In this document: positions 32,570-42,211 of the stretch, piece by piece | Numbering within the stretch: position 1 is the stretch's first letter | Layout: the number at the start of each line of letters is the position of its first letter | From: an uncultured Bifidobacteriaceae bacterium | GTDB lineage: Bacteria > Actinomycetota > Actinomycetes > Actinomycetales > Bifidobacteriaceae | Assembly: GCA_947253155.1 (NCBI GenBank) | Contig: CAMXYK010000005.1 | Coordinates: 14,265-78,264 of the forward strand | Direction of reading: 5' to 3' | Length of the DNA: 64,000 bases | Notes under the pieces: generated by a model | The model's database searches: none | What the model was told of the DNA's origin: nothing | The model's input: only the letters and a program-made list of their open reading frames with translations | Translations under genes and position numbers: made by a program

Positions 32570-34030
32570 ATGGTAGATAGCGAGGGGACTGCTACTCATG
32601 ATGTGCTTTTGAGTCATTCCGACGTGCTTCTTGACAACACGTCATCAAGAGAACAGCACGATGAGGCTTGGCAGGAGCGCGAATCAAGAAACGCTTTAAA
32701 GCGTGTTGCAGGTCTTGGCGAATTACAAGATGTTACTGAAGTTGAATACAGAAAACTTCGCCTTGAACGCGTTGTTTTAGTAGGCGTATGGTCGAGTGCA
32801 AAAGGAACTCTTGCACAAGCGGAAGAATCTTTGCGAGAGCTTGCAGCATTAGCTCAAACAGCTGGAGCTGTTGTGTGCGACGGCATATTGCAACAGCGTT
32901 ATAGGCCAGATGCTGCAACTTATGTTGGTTCTGGAAAAGCTCGTGAGATTGCAGCAGTTGTTGCCCAGCATGATGCAGACACGATTATTGTTGACGACGA
33001 TTTGCCTCCAAGCCAAAGACGCGCTTTAGAAGATGCAACTAAAGTTAAGGTTGTTGATAGAACTGCCGTGATTCTAGACATTTTCGCTCAGCATGCTACG
33101 AGCCGCGAAGGTAAAGCTCAAGTTGAGCTTGCGCAATTGCAATACATGCTTCCTAGACTTAGAGGCTGGGGTGCGGCTCTTTCTAGGCAGGCTGGCGGAC
33201 GAGCTGCAGGAGAAGCTGGTATTGGTTCTAGAGGACCTGGTGAAACAAAAATAGAAATGGATCGTCGAGCTATTCGCAATCGTATTTCTAAACTTCGCCA
33301 CGATATTGCGCATATGGCACCTGCGCGTGACGTAAAACGTGAATCTCGCAGACGTAAAGATATTCCAACAGTTGCAGTAGTTGGCTATACGAACGCTGGT
33401 AAATCTTCTATTATTAATTGCTTAACTGGTTCGCAAGAATTAGTAGAAAATGCGTTATTCGCAACTCTTGATACAGCAGTTCGTAGAGCGCAAACTCAAG
33501 ACGGCAGAAACTATACTTTAGTTGACACTGTTGGATTTGTGCGCAGGCTACCAACTCAACTTGTGGAAGCTTTTAAATCTACTCTGGAAGAAGTTAGCCA
33601 AGCTGATGTTATTCTGCACGTAGTTGACGGTTCTCACCCGGATCCTATTTCGCAAATTGATGCAGTAAACGAAGTTCTTTCAAAAATTGATGGCGTAGAA
33701 GATATTCCACAAATTATTGCATTAAATAAGTCAGATATGATGAGCGATGCTACGCGAGAACATTTTAACGCTATTTACCCAGATGCAATTATTGTTTCTG
33801 CAGCAAGTGGCGAAAATATTCAAATACTTCGCGATTGCATAGAAGAATTGTTGCCATCTCCACGCGTACACATAGATGCGATTATTCCCTATAGTGAAGG
33901 TTCGCTTCTTTCAAAAATTCGCGAAAATGGCATAGTTGAAAAGTTTGATTACTTAGATACCGGTATTAGTATTACAGCTTTAGTTGGTCCTTCTTTAGCT
34001 GCAAAACTAAAGCAAGTCGCATTGCAATAA
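32570..34030 (+). CDS. hflX: Ribosome-associated GTPase HflX
   Basis: GTPase of 486 residues that binds the 50S subunit and splits stalled ribosomes. The N-terminal HflX domain ends in a glycine-rich segment (GIGSRGPGETKIEMDRR), a helical linker follows, and the G domain has G1 VGYTNAGKSSIIN near residue 272, G3 LVDTVGFVRRLP and G4 ALNKSDMM. The C-terminal small domain ends near the stop. The ribosome site AGGAGGG lies 5 nt before ATG 32570. It diverges from the methyltransferase/hrpA pair; all three act on RNA or ribosomes. Confidence 0.95.
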   Translation: MVDSEGTATHDVLLSHSDVLLDNTSSREQHDEAWQERESRNALKRVAGLGELQDVTEVEYRKLRLERVVLVGVWSSAKGTLAQAEESLRELAALAQTAGAVVCDGILQQRYRPDAATYVGSGKAREIAAVVAQHDADTIIVDDDLPPSQRRALEDATKVKVVDRTAVILDIFAQHATSREGKAQVELAQLQYMLPRLRGWGAALSRQAGGRAAGEAGIGSRGPGETKIEMDRRAIRNRISKLRHDIAHMAPARDVKRESRRRKDIPTVAVVGYTNAGKSSIINCLTGSQELVENALFATLDTAVRRAQTQDGRNYTLVDTVGFVRRLPTQLVEAFKSTLEEVSQADVILHVVDGSHPDPISQIDAVNEVLSKIDGVEDIPQIIALNKSDMMSDATREHFNAIYPDAIIVSAASGENIQILRDCIEELLPSPRVHIDAIIPYSEGSLLSKIRENGIVEKFDYLDTGISITALVGPSLAAKLKQVALQ

Positions 34031-34075
34031 AAAATTCCGGTGGTGCGATTAGAGTAAAGGTGTTCATACCAACAA

Positions 34076-34139
34076 GCTCTTAATATAAGAGCAGCCCTTA
34101 AATTACATAAACGGCGTATTTTTTGTGCGCTTATAAGGG
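34076..34139. promoter_or_regulatory. Hairpins in the ldh leader region
   Basis: GCTCTTA/TAAGAGC (34076-34092) forms a small perfect hairpin, and CCCTTA/TAAGGG flank 34095-34139. No T-run follows, so they may be operator or mRNA-leader elements of ldh rather than a terminator of hflX. No known consensus, including the Rex site, fits well. Confidence 0.35.
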
Positions 34140-34147
34140 ATTAATAA

Positions 34148-35134
<987 letters not shown>

Positions 35135-35185
35135 TTTTGTAAATTATTCCTTCTTATAGAAGCATAATTTCATATTGAAGTAACT

Positions 35186-35221
35186 AAACCGCTTCTTCAC
35201 AATACTGTGAGGGAGCGGTTT
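35186..35221 (+). terminator. Terminator after ldh
   Basis: AAACCGCT (35186-35193) pairs with AGCGGTTT (35214-35221), with a nested CACA/TGTG pairing in the loop; TGTTTTTG follows. Confidence 0.82.
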
Positions 35222-35269
35222 TGTTTTTGAGAACAACATGCCTCGTAATATTTTTCTCTGAGTTCGATA

Positions 35270-35275
35270 TATGAT
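35270..35275 (+). promoter_or_regulatory. Candidate -10 box for leaderless pdtaS transcript
   Basis: TATGAT ends 6 nt before the ATG at 35282, so transcription would start at or next to the start codon. No Shine-Dalgarno sequence is present. No clear -35 is seen. Confidence 0.4.
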
Positions 35276-35281
35276 TGCTAT

Positions 35282-36766
35282 ATGGCTGATTTTTCTCATA
35301 TTCTTGCAACTCGACCTGATTTTAACGATAGTGATCGCGAATGGTTACATCACTTAGTTGCTGATTGGCAAGTTATTGCCGATTTAAGTTTTGCTGATTT
35401 GCTACTTGTGATTCAAAATGGCGATGGGGAATATGTTGTTGCTGAACAGTGCCGTCCTTCAACAGCTATTACGATACGTACAGATGATTTATTGGGCAAA
35501 AAATTAGATGATTCTCTAGTTCCAGAGCTTGATGAAGCGATGAAGTCAGAAACAAGCTTCCATTCTTCAACTTTGCGCTCAATCGGCAGAGCAACTGTAT
35601 GCTACGTTTACGCACCAATCAGGCATCGTGGTAAAACACTCGGACTTGTTATGCGCGAAACTAATTTAGCAACTCGCGAGTCAAATGGCCGTTATGAAAT
35701 GGAAAGCATTAATGCTGGAAAAACCTTGTTCGATATGATTCCTCGCGAACAATTCCCGTATCGTGAATCAGTGCTAAATCAGCGTCATAATGCTCGCGTT
35801 TCGGACGGTTTTATTGTGCTAGAAGCGGATGGTATTGTTCGTTACGCTTCTCCTAATGCAATTAGCTGTTTCCGTCGTTTAGGCGGCTTAGATACAATGC
35901 AAGGTGAGTATTTAAGCGAATTTGGCACACGTTTATTGCACACTAACGATAATGTTCCAGAAAGTTTGCCGCTTGTTTTAACAGGCAAGGCAGATGTGGA
36001 TTGCGAATTGGAAGCAAATCGTTCAATAGTTTCTATGCGATCTTTGCCATTGTGGGGACCAAATAATCGCGTTGGTGCAGTAGTTTTATGCCGAGACGTT
36101 ACAGAAGTACTTCGTAGAGAGCAAGAATTACGTACTAAAAATGCTACTATTTCCGAAATTCACCATCGTGTAAAGAATAATTTGCAAGCTGTTTCTGCTT
36201 TACTTCGCTTACAAGCTCGTAAAACTAAATCTGCTGAGGTTAGAAAAGAGCTGGAAGAGGCACAGCGAAGAGTTCAAACTATTGCGTTAGTTCATGAAGG
36301 ATTAAGCCAGACTGCTGACGAAATAGTTGATTTTGATAAAGTTATTTCAAGCTTATTGAAGATGTCTATTGAGCTTGCTTCGCAAAATCAGAATATTGAT
36401 ATTGATTTTGTTGGAAAGTTTGGGCGTCTTGCTGCTCAAGATGCTACTCCGTTATCTTTAGTGTTGACGGAATTAGTAACGAATGCAGTTGAACATGGTT
36501 TTGAAGGTCGCGAAAGTGGCCATATTCGCATTGCTGTTGGCAGAGGCGGAGACAATCTGAATATTGTTGTTGAAGACGACGGTGATGGAATTGATAGCGA
36601 AGCATCACACGGCATGGCAAAATCGTCTGGCTCTGGTCTTGGAACGCAACTTATCAATACGTTTGTTACTAACGACTTTGGTGGCACAGTGCGTTGGTCG
36701 CCTCGTCGCGAAGGTGGAACACGCGTTGTGCTGGATATTAAATTGCGCGTATCTGGTATTGAGTAA
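35282..36766 (+). CDS. pdtaS: Sensor histidine kinase, PdtaS type
   Basis: Soluble kinase of 494 residues with a GAF-like N-terminus (DWQVIADLSFADLLLVIQNG), a PAS domain near 175-275 (DGFIVLEADGIVRYASPNAI), and a HisKA_2/HATPase module: phospho-acceptor His in EIHHRVKNNLQAVSALLRLQ near residue 295, then ELVTNAVEHGFEG and GSGLGTQLINTF for ATP. This matches mycobacterial PdtaS closely over its whole length. PdtaS works with the antiterminator PdtaR, which is not in the window. As in mycobacteria it lies next to whiB1 (here convergent, 17 nt apart). The start has no ribosome site and may be leaderless. Confidence 0.9.
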   Translation: MADFSHILATRPDFNDSDREWLHHLVADWQVIADLSFADLLLVIQNGDGEYVVAEQCRPSTAITIRTDDLLGKKLDDSLVPELDEAMKSETSFHSSTLRSIGRATVCYVYAPIRHRGKTLGLVMRETNLATRESNGRYEMESINAGKTLFDMIPREQFPYRESVLNQRHNARVSDGFIVLEADGIVRYASPNAISCFRRLGGLDTMQGEYLSEFGTRLLHTNDNVPESLPLVLTGKADVDCELEANRSIVSMRSLPLWGPNNRVGAVVLCRDVTEVLRREQELRTKNATISEIHHRVKNNLQAVSALLRLQARKTKSAEVRKELEEAQRRVQTIALVHEGLSQTADEIVDFDKVISSLLKMSIELASQNQNIDIDFVGKFGRLAAQDATPLSLVLTELVTNAVEHGFEGRESGHIRIAVGRGGDNLNIVVEDDGDGIDSEASHGMAKSSGSGLGTQLINTFVTNDFGGTVRWSPRREGGTRVVLDIKLRVSGIE

Positions 36767-36783
36767 AAGTTACTAGAAGCTCG

Positions 36784-37056
36784 CTAGAACGACGTATCTT
36801 GGTTTCTGCGTGCGCGCAACGCTCTGCGTTTTAGTGTCCGTCGCTCGTCTTCGCTTAAACCGCCCCATACGCCGTAATCTTGGTTTGTTTCCAAAGCGCA
36901 TTTTAAGCACTCTGTTACTACATTGCACGAACGGCATACGGCTTTTGCTTCTTCAAGTTGCGCAATTGAAGTATTGGCACTGCCAATAGGAAAGAACAGT
37001 TCAGGATCTTTGTCGCTGCATGCGGCTGTCGTTCTCCAATCAAACGAGTTGCTCAT
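36784..37056 (-). CDS. whiB1: WhiB family transcription factor, WhiB1 type
   Basis: Iron-sulfur protein of 90 residues with the four cluster ligands Cys13, Cys41, Cys44 and Cys50, the glycine turn GVWGG and a basic C-terminus LKRRALRARRN for DNA. The DPELFFPIGS and SEDERRTLKRR segments match WhiB1 rather than WhiB2, B3 or B7. WhiB1 binds the housekeeping sigma factor and responds to nitric oxide in mycobacteria, where it is essential. An extra Cys53 is present. GAGGA lies 8 nt before the start. Neighbouring pdtaS converges on it. Confidence 0.93.
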   Translation of the reverse strand: MSNSFDWRTTAACSDKDPELFFPIGSANTSIAQLEEAKAVCRSCNVVTECLKCALETNQDYGVWGGLSEDERRTLKRRALRARRNQDTSF

Positions 37057-37183
37057 GAATTAATCCTCATTCCTTACCTATGATCTTCGGTACTAGAAAT
37101 ACCCCCTGAATGTAAGGAAAGCATGAATAAGCATTTTTTTCAAGCTGTTTTTAAATCTTTATTAGAAATTTTAATTTTTTCTA

Positions 37184-39103
37184 TTAATTTTGAATCACTA
37201 CTTGTACTAAATTTGCTTTTCCAGGAGTAATTAAAACACATCGACCGGGAAGTTGATAATCTTGAGTGTCAAAAGTTTTAGACATTGAAGATGGTATGCC
37301 AAGAATTGCGTCAGTTCCAACATCTCCTGTTGGGAAAATTATTCTAACTGGCGCTTGTTCCGGAATGCGCAGATGGCGAGCAGAATGAGTGCTGAAAATA
37401 ATCGGAGCATTTTTATTTAACAATCTTTCTTGGAATGCAATAGCTTCTGGTTGATTGTTTAATGGATCAAGAAGTTCATCGGCGTCATCAATAAGAAATG
37501 GAGTTTCAATATTCCTCATATTTTGCACGTTTTGAGATGACATTGTTGCTCCATAAATTGGTAATAGTAAAGCTTTTGATATTATGCGCAATATTGTGCT
37601 TTTTCCTTGCTTTCGTCCGCCAATAATCGCAATATTTCCTAAATGAAGCGGTAATAATGCTGGCAATAAGCGGATGCTATCATCTTTTAAACCAATAACA
37701 ATAGGCTTAATTGAATTATCGGTAATATGCAAGTTTTTCGTAAGGTTTTGTGACGAAGCATATTCATAATTTTCGTTGTTATACCGATTCATCTCTTCTA
37801 AAGAAAGTATTGATGGCAATGGTGCACTAAATAATTCTGGCGAATACTCATGGTGTAAGAATTTTCCAGCCAATTGTATTGCACGCACTAAGCGTCGTGG
37901 ATTCTTACTTTGAGCGCATCGCAATGCTGCAACCCCTTCTCCAAGATTATAGTATGCGCTTCCAGGAGTGTGTGGGCTTATTTTAGAAGCGTGGGAAGTG
38001 CCTAATAATTCTTGAGACTGTAAGCCGTCTCTTACTCTTAAGCAAATATTAATTGATATATTTGCTTTCATATCTGCACTTACTTGTCCTAGTGGATTTT
38101 GTGTTCCCGCAATAATATGCATTCCAAGAGATCTACCAACAGAAGCTATTCGTATAAGACGAGGCATGTAATCAGGAAGCTGATTTTTTAATGCGTGAAA
38201 TTCGTCAATAACAATAAGCAATGAAGGTTCTGCTGGTGTAACTTGAGATATATTATGGCATCCTTGCTGTGCGACTAGTCGTTCTCGTCTATCTAATTCC
38301 AGTTCGAGCCCTCGTAAAGCTCGTATTGCGTGTTTTAAGTTTAAGTCTCCTACATTTCCCATAGTGTGTGGAAGTTTAGATAGCATATCGAAAGTTGCTC
38401 CGCCCTTAAAATCCATAAAAACAAAACGTAACTCTTGTGGAGAATATTGAAAAGCTAAAGACAGGCACCAAGTTGTTAATAATACTGATTTTCCAGACCC
38501 GGTTGTTCCTGCAACTAAAGCATGCGGACCATTATTTACTAAATCAATATAGCAATATCCGTTATTGCTTACGCCTAGTGGGGAAATAAGATGTTTTTGG
38601 CAAATATTAGATGTTGAACAATTGCTCATGCTTTTGTTAGTTGTTTCTGCAGTATTTTTAGTAAAATCGTAAGTCGTATTTTTTAACCATTCGTGCAACA
38701 CCAATTTCCAAGGTGGTTTTGTGCTGAAGGCTGTGTCTCGCTGCATCAACAATGTTTCTAAGCTAACTGGCGTAAGAGTATCTGGCAAACTTTCAACAAT
38801 TTGTTGATTATATAGCAAATTGTTAGCATTTTGATTGCTTTGTAAAGCTTTATTGCTTGCCTCGCGCTCCTGCTGCGTTTTTTGTTCTTCACGCTGAGCT
38901 ATATATTGCACTATTTGCGGCACCAAACTTGCGACGTACATCATAATGCTAGGTATAATCATGGCAAGCATCATCCAGTTTTTCTGCATCCAAGCCATTA
39001 TTACTAATGCAATATGAGCAAATATTGGTACAATACTTGCTGCCATTTGCACGCACATAAGCATTTTAGTAGTGTTTATTGCTTTGTTAGATTCCTCGCT
39101 CAT
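37184..39103 (-). CDS. FtsK/SpoIIIE-family double ATPase, EccC/EssC-like
   Basis: Protein of 639 residues with two N-terminal membrane helices (about 14-60), a short linker, and a first ATPase domain: Walker A AGTTGSGKSVLLTTW near residue 197, FVFMDFKGGATFDML and Walker B LLIVIDEFHALKNQ near 300, and GTQNPLGQVSADMKANI. A second, smaller domain has a Walker A IGGRKQGKSTILRI near residue 500 and LIDDADELLDP. This two-domain layout is that of type VII secretion motors (EccC/EssC) more than of DNA translocases, which have one motor and a gamma domain. No WXG100 or other secretion genes lie nearby. It follows two LCP genes on the same strand (67 nt after the second). Confidence 0.8.
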   Translation of the reverse strand: MSEESNKAINTTKMLMCVQMAASIVPIFAHIALVIMAWMQKNWMMLAMIIPSIMMYVASLVPQIVQYIAQREEQKTQQEREASNKALQSNQNANNLLYNQQIVESLPDTLTPVSLETLLMQRDTAFSTKPPWKLVLHEWLKNTTYDFTKNTAETTNKSMSNCSTSNICQKHLISPLGVSNNGYCYIDLVNNGPHALVAGTTGSGKSVLLTTWCLSLAFQYSPQELRFVFMDFKGGATFDMLSKLPHTMGNVGDLNLKHAIRALRGLELELDRRERLVAQQGCHNISQVTPAEPSLLIVIDEFHALKNQLPDYMPRLIRIASVGRSLGMHIIAGTQNPLGQVSADMKANISINICLRVRDGLQSQELLGTSHASKISPHTPGSAYYNLGEGVAALRCAQSKNPRRLVRAIQLAGKFLHHEYSPELFSAPLPSILSLEEMNRYNNENYEYASSQNLTKNLHITDNSIKPIVIGLKDDSIRLLPALLPLHLGNIAIIGGRKQGKSTILRIISKALLLPIYGATMSSQNVQNMRNIETPFLIDDADELLDPLNNQPEAIAFQERLLNKNAPIIFSTHSARHLRIPEQAPVRIIFPTGDVGTDAILGIPSSMSKTFDTQDYQLPGRCVLITPGKANLVQVVIQN

Positions 39104-39170
39104 AGTCTAAGATTGCAGCTTTGCAAATCATATTTCAATAATTTGTGTGCCTTGTGGATAAAAGGTAAAT

Positions 39171-40469
39171 TTATTTAGTGAGTTCTGCTAGAGGTCCAAC
39201 AGTTCCTGGCTGATGAGTTCCAGATGCTAATTCATTAAATAATTCAGTATTTTTAACATCGTCAAGAAGAACAGAAGATCCGATTCCTTGTACTCTATAA
39301 TCAGGATTTGTCCAATATACGGTTCCTGTTATTCCTTTAGGTCCGGTTGCATCCTTAAAAGCTTGAGCCATTTGCCACAATGTTCCAGGATTAGATTTTT
39401 CGTCAAGAAGAACAGACGCCAGCCCAGTTTCTGCAAGCTTTTTTGCTTTTCCAAAATTAGTAAGAGTTTTGTGATCTAAAGCTTTTTTCATAATAGCTGC
39501 AATAACCATTCGCTGGCGTGCAGCTCGTCCAAAGTCAGATTGCGGATCAGCATAGCGCATGCGCGAAAAAGCAAGTGCCGTGGCTCCATCAACATGATGA
39601 CATCCTGCAGTCCAGTTTAAGCCACTAAACCTATCGCTTACAGTGCGGTTATAGCATAAATCAATACCATCAAGTGCATTAACTACGTTTGTTAAACCGT
39701 CAAAACGTATTTCGGCAACATGATCAATTCTGTGCCCAGTAATAGTTTCAACTGTTGACGTAAGAGCTTTGTTTCCAGCGTATTGCGCAACAGCATTTAT
39801 TTTCATTTGTTTTCCGTTTAGTGACACTAAAGAGTCTCGAGGAATAGAAATAAGCGAACTATTTCCGTTATTTGGTTTAGTTAAAACAAGAATAGTGTCG
39901 GTTCTAAATCCTGTGATTTCCTTAGCTTCTGCACCTTCGCGCTGATCGGAGCCTAATATAAGCCACGCTGTTCCTTGCGTGCTAGGAGTGTTCGTAAGCC
40001 ATTGTGTGCGATTAATATGAGAGTCAACCCAATTCCACGAATATGCTCCTATTGCAACGCACGCTATTGCTAATACTGCAATAACAGCGAAAAATGCGTG
40101 CAAAAAGCGGTGTGGGTGAAGTGGCGATTTAAAAGAATTGCTATTGAAACCAGCATCAAATGATTGATTGCTTAAATATGAAGCATTATTTACTTGATTT
40201 AATTGAGCTGGATTATTGTATGGAGCATAGTTAGCAACCTTAATAATTTTAGGCTCAGACGACTTAATATTACGAATTCTATTTGCTGCAGGAGCGAATG
40301 ATGGTGCTTGATTCGGATTTGCATCGTTATTTGACTGTTTTACTTGTTTCGTTCTGCTTGGAGTAAAACTTGGGGGAACAGTGTAAGGAGCTGAATTCGC
40401 ATTGCGCGAAGGAGTGAAGATTGGCGGGTTTTCGTCATCATAATCATCCTTGTGCAATTGCGAATTCAT
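39171..40469 (-). CDS. LytR-CpsA-Psr family wall polymer transferase, copy 1
   Basis: Membrane protein of 432 residues: a Pro/Asn-rich cytoplasmic tail (about 1-115), one membrane helix (FFAVIAVLAIACVAIGAYSW) and an outer LCP domain with LILGSDQREGAEA, FRTDTILVLTKP, ISIPRDSLVSL and AFSRMRYADPQSDFGRAARQ, including the Arg and Asp residues that bind the polyprenyl pyrophosphate. LCP enzymes transfer glycopolymers from lipid carrier to peptidoglycan. I use ATG 40469, where GGAGGA precedes by 4 nt, instead of the upstream frame extension. It lies between a second LCP gene and the FtsK-like gene. Confidence 0.92.
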   Translation of the reverse strand: MNSQLHKDDYDDENPPIFTPSRNANSAPYTVPPSFTPSRTKQVKQSNNDANPNQAPSFAPAANRIRNIKSSEPKIIKVANYAPYNNPAQLNQVNNASYLSNQSFDAGFNSNSFKSPLHPHRFLHAFFAVIAVLAIACVAIGAYSWNWVDSHINRTQWLTNTPSTQGTAWLILGSDQREGAEAKEITGFRTDTILVLTKPNNGNSSLISIPRDSLVSLNGKQMKINAVAQYAGNKALTSTVETITGHRIDHVAEIRFDGLTNVVNALDGIDLCYNRTVSDRFSGLNWTAGCHHVDGATALAFSRMRYADPQSDFGRAARQRMVIAAIMKKALDHKTLTNFGKAKKLAETGLASVLLDEKSNPGTLWQMAQAFKDATGPKGITGTVYWTNPDYRVQGIGSSVLLDDVKNTELFNELASGTHQPGTVGPLAELTK

Positions 40470-40585
40470 GCATCCTCCAAATGCGTTCAGCATCAATATA
40501 GTTTTATTGTTGATTATTTCAATCGTTTATAAAACTATTTTCCAGCGTATCCTAGTAAGCGAAATATATTATTTTTTACATTAGC

Positions 40586-42004
40586 TTATTTACTTTTCGG
40601 AACAGCGCATAACACGTCATTCACATAACGATCAGCAATACCAACATATTGACCGGTTTGTGGATCGTGAATTGTGCCGTTCTTAGGATTAACGATTCCT
40701 CCAGTATTTGGATCAATAAGCCTTCCTTGAGGTGTCTTTATTAATCCTGTTTTTGGATCCACAGTTCCCGTATTCTTATTTTGTGAAGGAAGACGATTAA
40801 GTTTTTCGTTCTCGCTTATATCTTCATCATCAGAATCGTCTTTTTTATTCTTATTAGACGATTTCTTGTTTTTATTATTCGTATCTTTTGGCTTTAATGA
40901 CAATGGCTTATTTTTACGCATCTTATCCCATATGTTGTCTGCTTCATCGGACCAAACAACCCTATTCGGATTAGCCTTGTCTGGAACAACAGGAATAGTA
41001 CGAGCATAAATATTGGAAGTGTTTATTTTGCGCATGCTTAATGCAAGACCAACTAATGTGCTTACATCTGCCATGCCTTCGCTGATATTAAGAGATTTAA
41101 GCGCAGATTTAGCAAGCTGATATAGTTCAGGAGTTTGCGTAAACAAGTTTTTAGATAAAGCTTGATGCACAAGTTGCTTAATTAAGTATTGTTGCCTTGT
41201 GGTTCGCATAATGTCTGAACCATCGCTTGCTGTATCGTGACGCATTCTTGCATATTGAGTTGCAAGTCGTCCATCTAAATGCTGCATGCCTTGCTTAAAG
41301 TTGACTCCCGTATACCTATCGCGAGTCTCAACTGGAATGCACAACGAAACGCCACCAATAGCGTCAATCATATTACTTAAGCCGCTAAAATCTGTAACAA
41401 TAAAGTGTTGAATGTTTAATCCAGTAAGATAATTTACAGCTTTTAATGAGCATGATGCTGCTGAAGCTAAATCTCCGCCGCGTGAGTATCCGTTAGCAAA
41501 AATAGAATTAAACATTACATGCTTGCGAGCTGGAATAATACCTTTTGAAGTTTCGCATGATGGAGCATTAACCATAGAATCTCTAGGAATAGAAACTATA
41601 TTCATAAAGGATCGGTCGGCGCTAATCTGCACAATCATTGTTGTGTCGGATTGATGATCACCTATTTCTTTATCGTGTGTGAAGCTTCTATTATTTCCGT
41701 CGCGTGAATCTTGTCCAAGAACTAGGAAAGTTACAGGTTTCCCTTCATTTGCATCAAGAGTTTGAGTAGCTTGTTTGTCTTGAGATATTACATTTACAAC
41801 ACGATTCTTTACGGTTGAAGAAAAGTCTATCCATACAGCAGCAATAATAGTTGAAAAGAAGGTAATAACTGAAATGATGAGTATACACAGTATCTTGCGT
41901 GCGTGGTTAGTCATGCGATAACCAAGGCTGTGATGCGGAGTGTTTGAATTCCAATCTTCGTCTGATTGGTACCGCATGCCTTCAGGATACCGTGAAGTTA
42001 CCAT
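40586..42004 (-). CDS. LytR-CpsA-Psr family wall polymer transferase, copy 2
   Basis: Protein of about 472 residues with one membrane helix (ILCILIISVITFFSTIIAAV) and an outer LCP domain: FLVLGQDSRDGNNRSF, QSDTTMIVQISAD, VSIPRDSMVNAPSC and YARMRHDTASDGSDIMRTTR. A lysine/asparagine-rich region and a C-terminal stretch of repeated PKTGLIKTP-, PNTGGIVNP- and PQTGQYVG-type units follow, which is not usual for the family. I set the start at 42004 (AGAAGG, 4 nt spacing); ATGs at 42076 and 42106 in frame lack such a site. Two paralogous LCP proteins side by side suggest different polymers or partial redundancy. It diverges from the big glycosyltransferase gene. Confidence 0.88.
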   Translation of the reverse strand: MVTSRYPEGMRYQSDEDWNSNTPHHSLGYRMTNHARKILCILIISVITFFSTIIAAVWIDFSSTVKNRVVNVISQDKQATQTLDANEGKPVTFLVLGQDSRDGNNRSFTHDKEIGDHQSDTTMIVQISADRSFMNIVSIPRDSMVNAPSCETSKGIIPARKHVMFNSIFANGYSRGGDLASAASCSLKAVNYLTGLNIQHFIVTDFSGLSNMIDAIGGVSLCIPVETRDRYTGVNFKQGMQHLDGRLATQYARMRHDTASDGSDIMRTTRQQYLIKQLVHQALSKNLFTQTPELYQLAKSALKSLNISEGMADVSTLVGLALSMRKINTSNIYARTIPVVPDKANPNRVVWSDEADNIWDKMRKNKPLSLKPKDTNNKNKKSSNKNKKDDSDDEDISENEKLNRLPSQNKNTGTVDPKTGLIKTPQGRLIDPNTGGIVNPKNGTIHDPQTGQYVGIADRYVNDVLCAVPKSK

Positions 42005-42211
42005 CGTACCTTCTTTCACAATAGGGCGTATATTCTTTTTTGCTTCTATTTTAGCTTTGTTTTTATTAGTGATCATGCGGAATAATACTAACATCCGAAA
42101 GAACACATATAAGCAGCCAGTATAGTACGTGCCGTTGAGATTTAGACATGCTTTTTACCTAAAATATATATTAAAAATTTATTAAAAATTTATTAAAAAA
42201 CTATCTGTGTT

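Noticed and set aside
34076..34139. Rex operator before ldh
   Set aside because: The sequence does not fit the TTGTGAnnnnnnTCACAA pattern, although a redox-controlled site would have suited the gene.
37184..42004. A full type VII secretion locus
   Set aside because: Only the EccC-like motor is present; no WXG100, EccB, EccD, EccE or mycosin gene was seen.
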